Below, in pieces: positions 36,244 through 46,275 of a stretch of 64,000 bases of DNA. Source of the stretch: Calothrix sp. HK-06 (GTDB taxonomy: Bacteria > Cyanobacteriota > Cyanobacteriia > Cyanobacteriales > Nostocaceae); the NCBI RefSeq assembly GCF_001904745.1, contig NZ_MRCD01000010.1, forward strand, positions 1 to 64,000, given 5' to 3'. Made by a program: the position numbers and the translations under genes. A model generated the notes under the pieces. The model was given only the letters and a program-made list of their open reading frames with translations. It ran no database searches and was not told the DNA's origin. Each line of letters begins with the position of its first letter. Position 1 is the stretch's first letter.

Positions 36244-36853
36244 TGTGGCACAGGCATCTTACCTGTGCAGTGCATGTATTTTTATTTACCACGCAGACGC
36301 AGGGTACGCAGAGGAGAGTAAGAAAATTCTTGGCAACGGATGATAAACGGATGTAACGGATAGTTAATTCTAAATATACTGCAAACAGGTAAAATCTTAG
36401 TTCATGTCATGCGCTCGGTACGTTAACGCAGTTTTCCGGCTTTCGGGCGCCTCTGAAAGATTTCGATGCTTGTTTAAAAGTAAAGCTCTAACTCCTAACT
36501 TGCACCAAGGATTATTTGTAAGTTAATAATACTCAGTAATCACTAAGCAGTGAATCTAAAATAACTCAAATATTTTTCCCTTTGTTTTAAAAGTACTTGT
36601 GACTAAAAATGGTAACATATTTTCGGTTCTACAAATCTTCCGATTATGCTATCCTCGAAGCCATGATGCCAGATAAACAAGAGGTTATTTATAAAGTAAA
36701 TCTTGAAAAGCTAAAATTTAGGACGGCTTTGTTGTGGTGTAACCGAACATTCTAAGCACTATGTTGGGTTGTGCTGTCGCTACACCCAACCTACATAGGT
36801 TTAATATCTTTAATTTTTTATATAGAAGTATAAAATACTTTACTCTTGTTTAA
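36244..36853. other. 600-bp region with repeats and one doubtful small ORF
   Basis: It holds a CACAGGCATCTTACCTGTG hairpin just after tatC (36249-36267, possibly its 3' end), an ATCCGTT-family repeat (36332-36363), one GGCGCC at 36447, and a possible 48-codon frame at 36609-36755 described separately. A TTGGGTTGTGC...CACCCAACC type inverted repeat lies near 36764-36792. Confidence 0.6.
36609..36755 (+). CDS. Possible small protein, 48 aa
   Basis: An ATG at 36609 opens a 48-codon frame (VTYFRFYKSSDYAILEAMMP, then DKQEVIYKVNLEKLKF ...). The composition looks protein-like, but there is no ribosome-binding site and I do not recognise homologues. It could be a remnant. Confidence 0.25.
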   Translation: MVTYFRFYKSSDYAILEAMMPDKQEVIYKVNLEKLKFRTALLWCNRTF

Positions 36854-37180
36854 CTATTCAATTAACCACTCGGCTGCGCGCTCACCTAAATCAAGTGGTA
36901 TACTAACAGCTTTACCCAAGCGTGGTTTTTCGCGCGTTTGTAGAATAAACGCTTGTACTTGCGATGTCCCACCCATCGCGTTTAAATAGTTCGCTACATC
37001 GTCTAAATGCGCTTGATACTCCCCTTCACTCAGTGGGAAAGAGGCTTGCTCTGCATACTTCCACATTATTTGAATAAATATTTTACCCTGTGTACGGCGA
37101 AATTGTACGTCGTATGAGTATCCCCACTTATCGATTAACATCTGACGCAGTTCTTGTCCTGTCATAGATATACCCCCCAC
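36854..37180 (-). CDS. DUF3067 family protein
   Basis: This is a conserved protein of cyanobacteria and plastids. The body (MTGQELRQMLIDKWGYSYDVQFRRTQGKIFIQIMWKYAEQ, given here as its start) and the later FPLSEGEYQAHLDDVANYLNAMG match DUF3067. The second Met (residue 6, at 37165) gives the family's usual N-terminus and is preferred over the first. It lies between tatC and petC, divergent from petC, an arrangement common in cyanobacteria. The function is not established. Confidence 0.88.
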   Translation of the reverse strand: MGGISMTGQELRQMLIDKWGYSYDVQFRRTQGKIFIQIMWKYAEQASFPLSEGEYQAHLDDVANYLNAMGGTSQVQAFILQTREKPRLGKAVSIPLDLGERAAEWLIE

Positions 37181-37449
37181 AATAATTTTACAATTTGTGA
37201 TGATGTTAATTTACGTAACTCAAGTATGATAAGAATATAAAGAAATGTAATGCTACCATAAAAGATGCTGGGATTATCTCGCTTCATGAGAGAGTTCGGC
37301 AGGGTGAAAGCGCGTTGCACTAGGGTTCCCTCGTGTTCGTGCTGCCATATGAAATTGTGGGTCATGGCATCTAGATAAGGCTGGAGTCTCAAGATAAAGT
37401 TAGAACTCAAGTCTATTTTGTTAAAAAAATAAACAAAGAACCTAAGATT

Positions 37450-37989
37450 ATGGCTCAATTTTCTGAATCAGCTGATGTGCCTGATATGGGGCGACGCCAG
37501 TTCATGAACCTTTTAACGTTCGGAACTGTGACAGGAGTAGCGTTGGGAGCATTGTATCCCGTCATAAATTATTTTATTCCGCCAGCTAGTGGTGGTGGTG
37601 GTGGTGGCGCCACAGCAAAAGACGAATTGGGAAATGATGTTAGCGTTACTAAGTTTCTCGATAGCCATAATGTAGGCGACCGTGTTTTGGTTCAAGGACT
37701 CAAGGGAGACCCCACATATATTGTTGTTGAAAGCAAGGAAGCAATTACCGATTACGGTATCAACGCAGTGTGTACCCATTTGGGATGTGTTGTGCCTTGG
37801 AACGCAGCAGAAAATAAATTTAAGTGCCCTTGTCACGGTTCGCAGTATGATGCAACTGGTAAAGTAGTTCGTGGTCCGGCGCCAAGGTCTTTGGCACTAA
37901 GCCATGCCAGCACGCAAGATGACAAAATTGTCCTTACTTCTTGGACAGAAACCGACTTCCGCACTGGCGAAGAACCTTGGTGGGCTTAA
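37450..37989 (+). CDS. petC: Cytochrome b6f Rieske iron-sulfur protein
   Basis: PetC carries the [2Fe-2S] cluster that moves electrons from plastoquinol to cytochrome f. The 179-aa protein has an N-terminal membrane anchor (residues ~20-45, with RRQF acting as a Tat-type twin-arginine segment), a glycine hinge of six glycines (SGGGGGGA) and the cluster ligands CTHLGC and CPCHGSQY. The C-terminal part is complete. petA follows 51 bp downstream, forming the conserved petC-petA operon. Confidence 0.98.
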   Translation: MAQFSESADVPDMGRRQFMNLLTFGTVTGVALGALYPVINYFIPPASGGGGGGATAKDELGNDVSVTKFLDSHNVGDRVLVQGLKGDPTYIVVESKEAITDYGINAVCTHLGCVVPWNAAENKFKCPCHGSQYDATGKVVRGPAPRSLALSHASTQDDKIVLTSWTETDFRTGEEPWWA

Positions 37990-38040
37990 TCCCAAATATT
38001 TCCTAACCCTGAATCGCGAAAAACAATAGTCCTTATTGAG

Positions 38041-39042
38041 ATGAGAAAAACTTGCACAACGATGCGGTTAAATGCCGCTTTTAGAGTAATGACAAAATCA
38101 TTACTCGTTGTGATAGCAGCTGTGGGAATTATTTTCACCAGCGATATCGCATTACCCCAAGCCGCTGCTGCATACCCTTTCTGGGCGCAGCAAACTTACC
38201 CAGAAACCCCTCGTGAACCGACCGGACGGATTGTTTGCGCGAATTGTCACCTTGCTGCAAAACCAGCTGAAGTTGAAGTTCCTCAAGCTGTACTACCTGA
38301 CACTGTATTTGAAGCGGTTGTTAAAATCCCTTACGATACAAACGTGCAGCAGGTTGGTGCAGATGGTTCCAAGGTTGGCTTAAACGTTGGCGCCGTATTA
38401 ATGCTTCCTGATGGTTTTAAAATTGCACCCGAAGATCGTATTCCTGAAGAAATGAAGGAAAAACTCAACGGTGTATATTACCAACCTTATCGTGAAGATA
38501 AAGAAAATGTTGTTTTGGTAGGACCCTTACCAGGAGAACAGTATCAAGAAATTATATTCCCTGTTCTTTCTCCCGACCCAAGAAGCGACAAGAGTGTTCA
38601 GTTTGGTAAATACTCGGTTCACTTAGGCGCCAACCGTGGACGTGGACAAGTCTACCCTACAGGTGAAAAGAGCAACAATAATCAATACACCGCTCCTGCT
38701 GCTGGTACTATCAGCAAAATAACCAAGCAAGAGGACGAAGACGGTAACGTTAAGTATGCGGTTGATATTCAGAGCGAAGAAGGAAAAACAGTTACAGAAC
38801 TAGTTCCTGCTGGTCCTGAGTTGATTGTATCGGAAGGACAAACTGTAAAATCTGGTGACGCGCTCACCAATAACCCTAACGTTGGTGGTTTCGGTCAGAA
38901 AGATACCGAAATCGTACTTCAAGATGCTACCCGTGTTGGCTGGTTAGTTGGATTTGTTTCTTTAACCATGCTCGCGCAAGTAATGCTGGTTTTGAAGAAG
39001 AAACAAGTAGAAAAAGTCCAAGCTGCCGAAATGAATTTCTAA
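38041..39042 (+). CDS. petA: Apocytochrome f
   Basis: Cytochrome f is the c-type haem subunit of the b6f complex and passes electrons to plastocyanin or cytochrome c6. A cleaved signal peptide (residues ~1-45, ending AAAAYPFW with the mature N-terminal Tyr as axial ligand) precedes the haem-binding CANCH motif. The lumenal domain is complete, and the C-terminal membrane helix ([20 protein letters not shown]) is present. At 333 aa it is normal. It is the second gene of petCA, followed by a strong terminator. Confidence 0.98.
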   Translation: MRKTCTTMRLNAAFRVMTKSLLVVIAAVGIIFTSDIALPQAAAAYPFWAQQTYPETPREPTGRIVCANCHLAAKPAEVEVPQAVLPDTVFEAVVKIPYDTNVQQVGADGSKVGLNVGAVLMLPDGFKIAPEDRIPEEMKEKLNGVYYQPYREDKENVVLVGPLPGEQYQEIIFPVLSPDPRSDKSVQFGKYSVHLGANRGRGQVYPTGEKSNNNQYTAPAAGTISKITKQEDEDGNVKYAVDIQSEEGKTVTELVPAGPELIVSEGQTVKSGDALTNNPNVGGFGQKDTEIVLQDATRVGWLVGFVSLTMLAQVMLVLKKKQVEKVQAAEMNF

Positions 39043-39090
39043 ATCTTGGTCAAATTTTTTCAAATCGAATCAATATTTTACTATCTAAGA

Positions 39091-39114
39091 CAGGTTAAAC
39101 AACCTGCCTTTTTT
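39091..39114 (+). terminator. Rho-independent terminator of petCA
   Basis: CAGGTT, loop AAAC, AACCTG, then CCTTTTTT, 48 bp after the petA stop. Confidence 0.85.
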
Positions 39115-39170
39115 ATTTGAATCTATTTTAATAGTAAGTAGGGCTATGCCCCACATACAATTTTCAAAAA

Positions 39171-39797
39171 TTAATAACAAACAAAATATACAGGTTTGTG
39201 AGTGCGAATAAAATTTGTCATAATATCTCTTTCTTGAATAGTAGGTGTTGCAAAACAACCTGCCGTGCCACTATTAGAATTTTGCTTCAAAGCAGACGGG
39301 TCATAGTGAACACCAAGCTCTGAACGTCCGGTTGTAAAAGTGGGTGTCATTGATGACCATACACCACCAAACTCGCCATCTTTAAACTCTACAACTCCAG
39401 GAAAATCAAACTTGTAAACACCAAAAGGTAGAGGCGCCTGAGAACCAGCTACATGCGATGGTGTTTGGTTGTTTGCTCGACCAGATACCCCACGCACAGT
39501 GTTTATAACTCTACCGTTACTATCTATCAAACGAGCATTATATACTCTTAATCCATTAATATTTTCTGTTGTGCGATTAGCAACTATGCGGGCACCACGA
39601 ATAACAGTTATAAAATCATTTGCAATCCAACGATTAGCTCCTATTTGTACCCATTTTCTAGAGCCTGCAAATACAGGTTCACTAATTACATTTACTTCCG
39701 TACCATTAATTAAAGAACCTACTGGTTCACCGTTCGCGCGGTTACGAACTGTTAAAGAATCACCATCTTTTGTAGAAATATATGCTGTGAAAGCCAT
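39171..39797 (-). CDS. SH3-like plus L,D-transpeptidase-like protein, 208 aa
   Basis: Residues 1-70 look like a bacterial SH3 domain (DGDSLTVRNRANGEPVGSLINGTEVNV ... KWVQIGANRWIANDFI pattern). Residues 75-208 resemble an YkuD-like fold: GVSGRANNQTP, LPFGVYKF, the segment ELGVHYDPS and the SGTAGCFATPT motif, in which the Cys would be the nucleophile. L,D-transpeptidases cross-link peptidoglycan, but no signal peptide is evident here, which is odd for an envelope enzyme. The catalytic SHGxxGC-like pattern is loose, so the activity is uncertain. Confidence 0.65.
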   Translation of the reverse strand: MAFTAYISTKDGDSLTVRNRANGEPVGSLINGTEVNVISEPVFAGSRKWVQIGANRWIANDFITVIRGARIVANRTTENINGLRVYNARLIDSNGRVINTVRGVSGRANNQTPSHVAGSQAPLPFGVYKFDFPGVVEFKDGEFGGVWSSMTPTFTTGRSELGVHYDPSALKQNSNSGTAGCFATPTIQERDIMTNFIRTHKPVYFVCY

Positions 39798-40062
39798 TTT
39801 TTACTACCTTATAAATAATTTAAGTTATTAGATAATAAATACTTCAACTTATCAAAGAATAATTCCTGAAAATCGCAGCGTTTAAATTTCTGACTCTGTA
39901 AATGGCGCCTGCTAGAAACCAGGTTTCTAAGATTTTATGAGTGCGGTATACCGTACCGAATGTTGCGGTAAGCACACCAAAGCCAGAGTTGCAACTAATG
40001 TAACAAATCCTTTACATTAATTTACATAAGTTAATAAAAGTTGATGTAGGAGCTAGTGCGTT

Positions 40063-40290
40063 ATGATGACCGTATTAATTTCATTATTTGTAGTGGGTTG
40101 GGTTGCAGCTTCGTTGATTGGTAGTTTGGCGTATTTTATGGGTGAGCAGAGCAAACCTATCCATGAGCGTAATTGGAATCCTGACTTTGATAAATTGGCT
40201 TATAGCATCACAGGTAAAGATGTTGATTACAGTGAGCGTATTCCTGCTTATGCGATGGATGCTTATGCTAGCCAAGTAGTTAAAGGTTAA
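40063..40290 (+). CDS. Psb35-like small membrane protein, 75 aa
   Basis: The 75-aa product has one membrane helix at the N-terminus (residues 4-27) followed by GEQSKPIHERNWNPDFDKLAYSITGKDVDYSERIPAYAMDAYASQ (read in parts). The KPIHxRNW and DYSxRxPAYxMDAY patterns resemble the cyanobacterial Ssl2148/Psb35 family, which stabilises the CP47 assembly module with Hli proteins in photosystem II biogenesis; that identity is recalled, not verified. A perfect terminator follows. Confidence 0.65.
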   Translation: MMTVLISLFVVGWVAASLIGSLAYFMGEQSKPIHERNWNPDFDKLAYSITGKDVDYSERIPAYAMDAYASQVVKG

Positions 40291-40324
40291 TTCTGAAAGC
40301 TTGTTTTTAATCAATATCAATAGA

Positions 40325-40356
40325 AAAAAGAACCTCTGTACTGAGAGGTTCTTTTT
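40325..40356 (+). terminator. Strong terminator after Psb35-like gene
   Basis: AAAAAGAACCTCT, loop GTACTG, AGAGGTTCTTTTT: perfect 13-bp arms with flanking A and T runs, so it may act in both directions for the convergent gene at 40386. Confidence 0.92.
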
Positions 40357-40385
40357 GTATCACTGCACAGGCATCCTTGCCTGTG

Positions 40386-40991
40386 CTACAAGAGAGTTGG
40401 TTTTTTGATTTTTTGCTCACGAATGGCTCCTGCTTGACAGTCACGTAACCATGCGTCAACAGCTTGACCAACTATACCATCACTACTATCGCGTGGTGGA
40501 CTGGGAACTTGCTTATTTACTGGGAATGTCCCTGTTTGAGTAAACATCATGACTTTACGCCAACCTGTACTAGTTTTGGTTAGTAGTAGCCAGTGAAATT
40601 CTTGTAACTCTACAGCTTGCTTTGCTATATACCGTCGCTCTAACGTTGTAAAAAATATTTGTTCAACACCTTCAGAAAGAGTTTTTGCCGTATTTTCACT
40701 CGTAACATTTGGATTTAGTGGCAAAGGTTTAAATTCTGGTCTACCAGCAGTAAGCATGTAACTAAAAGTGTCGCCTCTGCGAGTCAGACGCCTAGCACGT
40801 TGAGCAGCACGATTTGCGTAGCTAGGCAAATCCCGCATTAAGTTAGTAGTAATTAATTCTAGACTTTGCTCTCGACACAAGCTCTCGCTTTTGTTAATAC
40901 CCCAAACAGGCAACGAGGATACATTCGAGACAAATAGCCACAACCCACATACGAAGCACAAGCTATAACTTTTCCCGACTGTAAATATCAT
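40386..40991 (-). CDS. Exported conserved hypothetical protein, 201 aa
   Basis: I do not recognise a named family. A probable signal peptide spans residues 1-33, then comes a basic helical stretch ([18 protein letters not shown]) and a beta-rich part ([26 protein letters not shown]) ending in a helix with a Cys ([11 protein letters not shown]). Its start overlaps the pyrF stop by 4 bp, so it is co-transcribed and probably co-translated with pyrF, though a functional link is unclear. A CACAGGC hairpin abuts its stop codon. Confidence 0.7.
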   Translation of the reverse strand: MIFTVGKSYSLCFVCGLWLFVSNVSSLPVWGINKSESLCREQSLELITTNLMRDLPSYANRAAQRARRLTRRGDTFSYMLTAGRPEFKPLPLNPNVTSENTAKTLSEGVEQIFFTTLERRYIAKQAVELQEFHWLLLTKTSTGWRKVMMFTQTGTFPVNKQVPSPPRDSSDGIVGQAVDAWLRDCQAGAIREQKIKKPTLL

Positions 40992-41698
40992 ACCATTGCC
41001 ACTTCATCGCATATCATTTTCCAGGCTAGCGCAGGTTCCTTGGCGGCTGTGATGGGACGACCGATGACAAGGAAACTGGCACCTGCTTGGAATGCTTTTT
41101 TGGGGGTAAAAGTGCGCTGTTGGTCACCTTTTTCCGCCCAATCCGGACGAACACCAGGACATACTAGCATCCAATCATCACCACATGTGTTACGTAGTTG
41201 TGCCACTTCTTGAGGTGAACACACGGCGCCATCCAAGCCCGCTTCTTTTGCCATTAATGCCATTTGTAAGGCATATTCGGGCAGTTCGAGAGGTATTCGC
41301 AGGTCAAAAGCTAATTGGCGCGAAGAAATGCTGGTAAGCAAGGTAATAGCAATTAATTTGGGAGGTTCAACGCCTGTAATTGCGGCGCCTTCTTTTACTG
41401 CTTCGGTTGCCTTCAATAGAGCATCACGTCCATTTGTAGCATGAACAGTCAGTAAATCTACGCCATAACGCCCAGCAGCACGACAGGCACCTGCAACAGT
41501 ATTGGGGATATCATGAAATTTCAAATCAAGGAAAATTCGTTTTTGGCGAGATTTTAAAATTTCGAGAATTTGTGGGCCAGTGCTTGTAAAAAGCTCCAAC
41601 CCAACCTTCCAAAAGCTAACATCGGGTAATTTATCAACAAGCGTGACAGCATCATCAATTGTAGATACATCCAAAGGAACAATTATTTTGTTTGACAT
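40988..41698 (-). CDS. pyrF: Orotidine-5'-phosphate decarboxylase
   Basis: PyrF makes UMP from OMP, the last step of de novo pyrimidine synthesis. The 236-aa TIM barrel has the substrate-binding VPLDVS at the N-terminus, the catalytic [11 protein letters not shown] (Asp-Lys-x-x-Asp, residues ~58-68), the VHATNG strand and the phosphate-binding region [13 protein letters not shown] at the end. The length fits group I bacterial enzymes. It is the first gene of a pair with the exported protein, and 154 bp separate it from the tyrS stop upstream. Confidence 0.96.
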   Translation of the reverse strand: MSNKIIVPLDVSTIDDAVTLVDKLPDVSFWKVGLELFTSTGPQILEILKSRQKRIFLDLKFHDIPNTVAGACRAAGRYGVDLLTVHATNGRDALLKATEAVKEGAAITGVEPPKLIAITLLTSISSRQLAFDLRIPLELPEYALQMALMAKEAGLDGAVCSPQEVAQLRNTCGDDWMLVCPGVRPDWAEKGDQQRTFTPKKAFQAGASFLVIGRPITAAKEPALAWKMICDEVAMV

Positions 41699-41800
41699 AT
41701 TGGTAGGGGCGGGCTAACAAATATCCTACAACGGAACAAAAATCGTTTGTGAACCCGCCCTTACGATAGGCGCCATATCATCCACAAACGCGATATATAG

Positions 41801-41851
41801 GAGAGACGTGATATATCCCTACGGGAAAACCTCCGGTTTACACGTCTCTAC
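41801..41851. repeat. GAGACGTG inverted repeat after tyrS
   Basis: GAGAGACGTGATATATCCC ... CACGTCTCTAC: arms with the same GAGACGTG core and CCCTACGGGAAAACCTCCGG interior as the 45177-45228 copy. It lies immediately beyond the tyrS stop. Confidence 0.8.
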
Positions 41852-41852
41852 A

Positions 41853-43100
41853 TTACGGTATCAGACGAATAAAATTTTTCTTTCCTAGCTGTAAAACTTT
41901 ACCGTGTAACTCTTCGGGGTTTTGAAAAGTTGCTTCAGCATCAACAACCTTCTCGGAATCCAACTTTACCCCCCCTTCCTGAATCTTACGCCTACCCTCG
42001 CCCCCACTTTTACACAACCCACTTAAATTTAAAATAGAAGCTAACCGCGCAGGAAATTCGACTTTAGATAAAGAAAATTCTGGAATATCTCCTTGCTGAC
42101 CAGCAGATTCTGCTGCTTTTTTGGCTTCGGCAGCAGCAACTTCACCGTGGTACTGTTTAACTACTTCCCAAGCTAGGAGTTTTTGCTTATCGCGCGCTTC
42201 AGGAGGCAAACTATCTAAAGGTAAATCTGTTAACAGTTCAAAATAAGATTCCAACAAATTATCAGGTGTTGCTTGAAGCTTTTGGTATTTATTATTCGGA
42301 TGCTCTGATAAACCTATGTAATTATTCAGAGACTTCGACATTTTTTGTATGCCATCAGTGCCTATCAAAATCGGTGTTAATAAACCAAACTGAGGCTTCT
42401 GCCCAAAATGTCGCTGTAAATCACGCCCAACTGCAATGTTAAATTTTTGGTCAGTACCACCTAATTCAACATCTGATTCGACGGCAACAGAATCATAACC
42501 CTGCATTAACGGATACAGGAACTCATGAAGGAAAATAGGATTCTGTGCTTTATACCGAATGTCAAATCCTTCTTTCTCAAGCATTTGTCCTACAGTCATT
42601 GTAGAAAGTAACTCTAAAATTTTGGCTAAATCCAGTTTGGCTAGCCATTCCGAGTTATAACGGATTTCAAGACGGTTGGGTGTATCAAAATCTAATATGG
42701 GACGTACTTGGTCAAGATAAGTTTTGGCATTTTCACGCACTTCTTCAGTAGTTAATTGGCGCCTGACATCAGATTTACCTGTAGGGTCGCCAATACGAGC
42801 GGTAAAATCACCAATAATCAAAACTGCCGTATGTCCTGCATCCTGAAAAGCTCGTAATTTTCGCACAGGTATGCTATGACCTAAATGTATATCTGTGCCA
42901 GTAGCATCAATACCTAACTTTACTCGCAAAGGACGGTTAATTTTTGTTAACAAATCTTCAAGATTTTCAGTTTCGCTTGCCTTGTCGGTAGCATGTGGGA
43001 AAATTTCTACAGTACCACGATGCAACCACGAAAAATTATGCGCCATACTAGGAGTCTGTTGTAGAGTCTTTAGAGAAGACTGATTAGTTAAACTTTGCAC
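41853..43100 (-). CDS. tyrS: Tyrosyl-tRNA synthetase
   Basis: This class I synthetase charges tRNA-Tyr. The HIGH-equivalent motif ([12 protein letters not shown]) is near residue 70 and the KMSKS loop ([13 protein letters not shown]) near 248. The C-terminal S4-like domain ([19 protein letters not shown]) is present, as in the TyrRS-II branch. The Met at residue 19 (43046, reading [11 protein letters not shown]) matches the conserved family N-terminus and is a better start than the first ATG. The total length of ~400 aa is normal. Confidence 0.96.
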   Translation of the reverse strand: MQSLTNQSSLKTLQQTPSMAHNFSWLHRGTVEIFPHATDKASETENLEDLLTKINRPLRVKLGIDATGTDIHLGHSIPVRKLRAFQDAGHTAVLIIGDFTARIGDPTGKSDVRRQLTTEEVRENAKTYLDQVRPILDFDTPNRLEIRYNSEWLAKLDLAKILELLSTMTVGQMLEKEGFDIRYKAQNPIFLHEFLYPLMQGYDSVAVESDVELGGTDQKFNIAVGRDLQRHFGQKPQFGLLTPILIGTDGIQKMSKSLNNYIGLSEHPNNKYQKLQATPDNLLESYFELLTDLPLDSLPPEARDKQKLLAWEVVKQYHGEVAAAEAKKAAESAGQQGDIPEFSLSKVEFPARLASILNLSGLCKSGGEGRRKIQEGGVKLDSEKVVDAEATFQNPEELHGKVLQLGKKNFIRLIP

Positions 43101-43242
43101 TTCTTTATGTCAGGTTAATTACAGTCAATATAAATTTAACGCGCAGGTTTTGGAGCCAAACTAATATAATTACAAAAAATTGACCGCGAGCAAAGCCCTT
43201 TTGAAAATATACTTACATATACAAGTGAGGAAGTGAAATCCC

Positions 43243-45165
43243 GTGTCGTCTAGGACTTTTGAAGATAAAAACCCCCGAGGTCAGACTGCATCTGGTTTTG
43301 AGTTTATAAAGGGAGTTGGTCAGGTAACTGGCGGCACCTTACTCGCCATTACCATGCTGACAAGTTCGATTGTTGCTGGAGGGCTGGTAGGATTAGCGAT
43401 TAGCTTCCGCAATCTCCCCGATGTCAGACAGCTACGCAATTTTTTCCCCTCGGAAACCACTTACTTCTATGATGTTAAGGGTAAACTCCTAGCGAGTATC
43501 CACGGGGAAGCAAACCGCGAAGTAGTACCTCTTGACCGCATTTCACCAAATATTAAGCGCGCGGTACTCGCGAGCGAAGACAGTGACTTTTATTTTCACC
43601 ACGGTATTAACCCTAAAGGTGTTGGACGTGCCCTAGCTAGCAACCTCAGAGGTGGAGGTGTTCGCGAGGGTGGTTCGACGATTACGATGCAGTTGGTGAA
43701 AAATTTATTTTTATCGCGTCGTCGTGAATTTACCCGTAAAATCGCAGAAGCAGTACTAGCTATTCGTTTAGAGCAAATTCTCTCCAAAGACCAAATATTA
43801 GAAATGTACCTCAATCAAGTATATTGGGGTCATAATAATTATGGTGTACAAACCGCAGCGCGCAGTTATTTCAACAAAGCCGCTGAGAATTTGACTATAG
43901 CAGAATCAGCGATGATGGCTGCTTTAATTCAGGCGCCGGAAGAATATAGTCCCTTTGTTTCGATGAAAAAAGCGAAGGAACAGCAAGAAATTGTGCTAGG
44001 ACGAATGCTCACATTGGGTTGGATAACTCAAGCCGAACACGACCAAGCAGTAAATGAAAAAATTAAACTAGGTAAAATTCGTTCGTTCCAAGGCAGCGCA
44101 TTACCTTATGTAACAAACGCAGTATCAGCAGAACTAGCCAAAAAATTTGGACGTGAATCACTGCTCAAAGGCGGGATGCGCGTTCAAACAACCGTTGATT
44201 CGGAATTTCAACGCATGGCAGAAGAAACTGTTGCCAAGTGGCACGGAAGGCTTTTAGGTCAAGGTTTATATAAAAACCAAATGGCGTTAGTAGCAATAGA
44301 CCCTAGAACGCACTTTATCAAAGCGCTAGTGGGTGGTGTTGACGCGAAAACTAGTGAATTTAACCGCGCGACACAAGCTTTACGTCAGCCAGGTTCATCG
44401 TTTAAACCATTCGTTTACTACACTGCTTTTGCAACTGGTAAATATACCCCAGACTCAACAGTGGTAGATGCCCCAGTTAGTTATCGTGATGGTGATGGTT
44501 GGTACTATCCAAGAAACTACGATGGTAGTTTCGGCGGTGCAATGTCAATTCGCCATGCGCTAGCGCAGTCACGCAACATTCCAGTTATTAAGATTGGTAA
44601 AGCGGTTGGTATGAACAAAGTCATTGAAACCTGCCGGACTTTGGGAATTATGAGTCCAATGGAACCTGTAACCTCTCTACCTTTAGGTGCTATAGGTGTA
44701 ACACCATTGGAAATGGCTAGTGCTTATGCGACTTTCGCTAACTACGGTTGGCAATCTCCGTCAACCGTTATTATGCGTGTTACCGATAGTAGTGGTAATG
44801 TCATGCTTGATAATACGCCAAAACCACAGTTAGTACTTGACCCTTGGGCGAGTGCGTCAGTTATTGATGTAATGCGTTCGGTAATTAATGAGGGTACTGG
44901 TAAGGGTGCCGCAATTGGGCGCCCAGCAGCAGGTAAAACGGGTACAACATCTTCAGAAAAAGACATTTGGTTCGTAGGAACTGTACCGCAGCTAACAACA
45001 GCTGTTTGGGTTGGTCGAGACGACAACCGACAACTTGCTAGTGGTGCAACAGGTGGTGGAATGGTAACTCCTATCTGGGCTGATTTCATGCAACGCGCAC
45101 TGAAAAATGTACCAGAACAAAACTTCAAGTCACCATCACAATTCCCACGTCCAAAATCTGAATAA
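43243..45165 (+). CDS. Class A penicillin-binding protein (PBP1A-type)
   Basis: This bifunctional peptidoglycan synthase has a short cytoplasmic tail, one membrane helix (residues ~30-55), a GT51 glycosyltransferase domain (EDSDFYFHHGI; GGSTITMQLVKNLFL; the QVYWG region) and a transpeptidase domain with SSFK (active Ser), SRN and KTGTT motifs in the usual order. The start is GTG at 43243, with GTGAGGAAG 12-19 bp upstream as ribosome-binding site. It is 640 aa, slightly short at the C-terminus compared with E. coli PBP1A but normal for cyanobacteria. Confidence 0.95.
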   Translation: MSSRTFEDKNPRGQTASGFEFIKGVGQVTGGTLLAITMLTSSIVAGGLVGLAISFRNLPDVRQLRNFFPSETTYFYDVKGKLLASIHGEANREVVPLDRISPNIKRAVLASEDSDFYFHHGINPKGVGRALASNLRGGGVREGGSTITMQLVKNLFLSRRREFTRKIAEAVLAIRLEQILSKDQILEMYLNQVYWGHNNYGVQTAARSYFNKAAENLTIAESAMMAALIQAPEEYSPFVSMKKAKEQQEIVLGRMLTLGWITQAEHDQAVNEKIKLGKIRSFQGSALPYVTNAVSAELAKKFGRESLLKGGMRVQTTVDSEFQRMAEETVAKWHGRLLGQGLYKNQMALVAIDPRTHFIKALVGGVDAKTSEFNRATQALRQPGSSFKPFVYYTAFATGKYTPDSTVVDAPVSYRDGDGWYYPRNYDGSFGGAMSIRHALAQSRNIPVIKIGKAVGMNKVIETCRTLGIMSPMEPVTSLPLGAIGVTPLEMASAYATFANYGWQSPSTVIMRVTDSSGNVMLDNTPKPQLVLDPWASASVIDVMRSVINEGTGKGAAIGRPAAGKTGTTSSEKDIWFVGTVPQLTTAVWVGRDDNRQLASGATGGGMVTPIWADFMQRALKNVPEQNFKSPSQFPRPKSE

Positions 45166-45176
45166 AATACGCGGTA

Positions 45177-45228
45177 GTAGAGACGTGATTAATCCCTGCG
45201 GGAAATCCTGCGGATTACACGTCTCTAC
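45177..45228. repeat. GTAGAGACGTG inverted repeat after PBP gene
   Basis: GTAGAGACGTGATTAATCCC ... GATTACACGTCTCTAC, with a CTGCGGGAAATCCTGCGG interior. It fills the gap between two convergent stop codons and could be their shared 3'-end hairpin. Confidence 0.88.
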
Positions 45229-45229
45229 A

Positions 45230-45589
45230 TTATTTTTGTTTTTCAAGTTCTGCTTTCATGCGTTGCAAGGTCATCTCCATTTGGTCAAACATCTGTTGTG
45301 GGGTAACACCAAACTGACCAAGCTGGGTTTTAAGCTGTTCCATTGTCATTTGTGCCATAAAGTCTTCGGATAGCTCAAAGCGCTTCATAAAGATTCTATA
45401 GCGCTCCATCATCGCTTCCATTTGTTCGATAAACAACTTTTTACCTTCACGGTCAAATTTACCGTAACCATTGCCAAGTTTAATCAAAGCTTGGTAATCA
45501 TCAAACAGCAGCTTTGCTTCTTGTTGAATTATGTCAGAGTCAAAGAATCCCATGTTGCTCCCGGTTCGCTGGGTCACAACTCCCAGCAA
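45230..45589 (-). CDS. DUF1825 family protein
   Basis: The protein MGFFDSDIIQQEAKLLFDDY... (start only) is a short all-helical cyanobacterial protein of the DUF1825 family; the length from the second Met (45553, residue 13) is 107 aa, the usual size, so 45553 is the preferred start. The body is methionine- and glutamine-rich (QMEAMMERYRIFMKRFEL; QMFDQMEMTLQRM). The function is not known. The stop lies directly next to a GTAGAGACG hairpin. Confidence 0.88.
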   Translation of the reverse strand: MLGVVTQRTGSNMGFFDSDIIQQEAKLLFDDYQALIKLGNGYGKFDREGKKLFIEQMEAMMERYRIFMKRFELSEDFMAQMTMEQLKTQLGQFGVTPQQMFDQMEMTLQRMKAELEKQK

Positions 45590-45901
45590 GTTTCTATATT
45601 TTTATAACTTTTACCTCTATAATTTCATTCTAGTCTAGGCTGATAATCTGGTAAGCTATAGTTTTTGTACGGTTTTTTACCGCGATTCCAACACTTGACG
45701 TTAAAACCTGCCTTTGTAGGTATCCTGATGTCAAGAATTAGCTGAATGTAATAACGTTTATGAAAAACTTTTACAATATATAGTATACCTTTTTGTTAAA
45801 ATCGCACTCAGAAACCGGGTTTCAACACAAAATCATTGTTTTCATTACAAGATATCAATAAAGAAACCCGGTTTCTATAACTTATTCATTAATGCGCGTC
45901 T
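45590..45901. other. Intergenic region with AACCGGGTTTC inverted repeat
   Basis: Divergent promoter region for the DUF1825 and TM2 genes. It holds the inverted repeat AGAAACCGGGTTTC ... GAAACCCGGTTTCT (45810-45876), directly upstream of the TM2 gene. No gene is seen. Confidence 0.7.
45810..45876. repeat. Inverted repeat AGAAACCGGGTTTC / GAAACCCGGTTTCT
   Basis: 14-bp arms with a 40-bp spacer that contains AAAATCATTGTTTTCATTACAA. Each arm is itself palindromic (GAAACCCGGTTTC). Same family as 13597-13665 and 61378-61442. Confidence 0.85.
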
Positions 45902-46273
45902 ATGTTTAAAAATCAGCATAAAAACCGCAGTATCGCTGCTGTATTAGCTTTTTCTGGAACGCTGACTATTTCAGGATTACACAAATTTTACCTTGGACAA
46001 CCTTTGTGGGGTGTAATATATGTCCTCCTTTCCTGGACACCAATACCCAAAGTTGCCAGTGCCATTGAGGGAGTTTGGTTTTTAGCTCAAGATGAAGATA
46101 CTTTTGACCGTAATTTTAACTTAGGTTCCACAGCCAGAATTTCTCAAGCTGCTGGTAAACAAGTTTCTTCCATTGCAGAAGCACTCCGTGAACTAGAAGC
46201 TTTACGTCAAGATGGCTTAATTACTGAGTACGAATTTGAACAAAAGCGGCGTCAGTTACTTGAGCATATTTAG
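45902..46273 (+). CDS. TM2-domain protein with SHOCT-like tail, 123 aa
   Basis: Residues 9-60 form a TM2 domain: two membrane helices joined by a short turn with the GLHKFYLGQPLWGVIYVL pattern. The C-terminal segment (ALRELEALRQDGLITEYEFEQKRRQLLEHI, in parts) is a SHOCT-like helical hairpin seen at the end of many small membrane proteins. The function is unknown. It ends 2 bp before the ComEA-like gene, so the two form an operon. Confidence 0.85.
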   Translation: MFKNQHKNRSIAAVLAFSGTLTISGLHKFYLGQPLWGVIYVLLSWTPIPKVASAIEGVWFLAQDEDTFDRNFNLGSTARISQAAGKQVSSIAEALRELEALRQDGLITEYEFEQKRRQLLEHI

Positions 46274-46275
46274 CC

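Noticed and set aside
37162-37458. A 98-codon reverse-strand frame upstream of petC
   Set aside because: It overlaps the DUF3067 and petC starts and the petC promoter region, and its translation is low-complexity and unlike any family I know.
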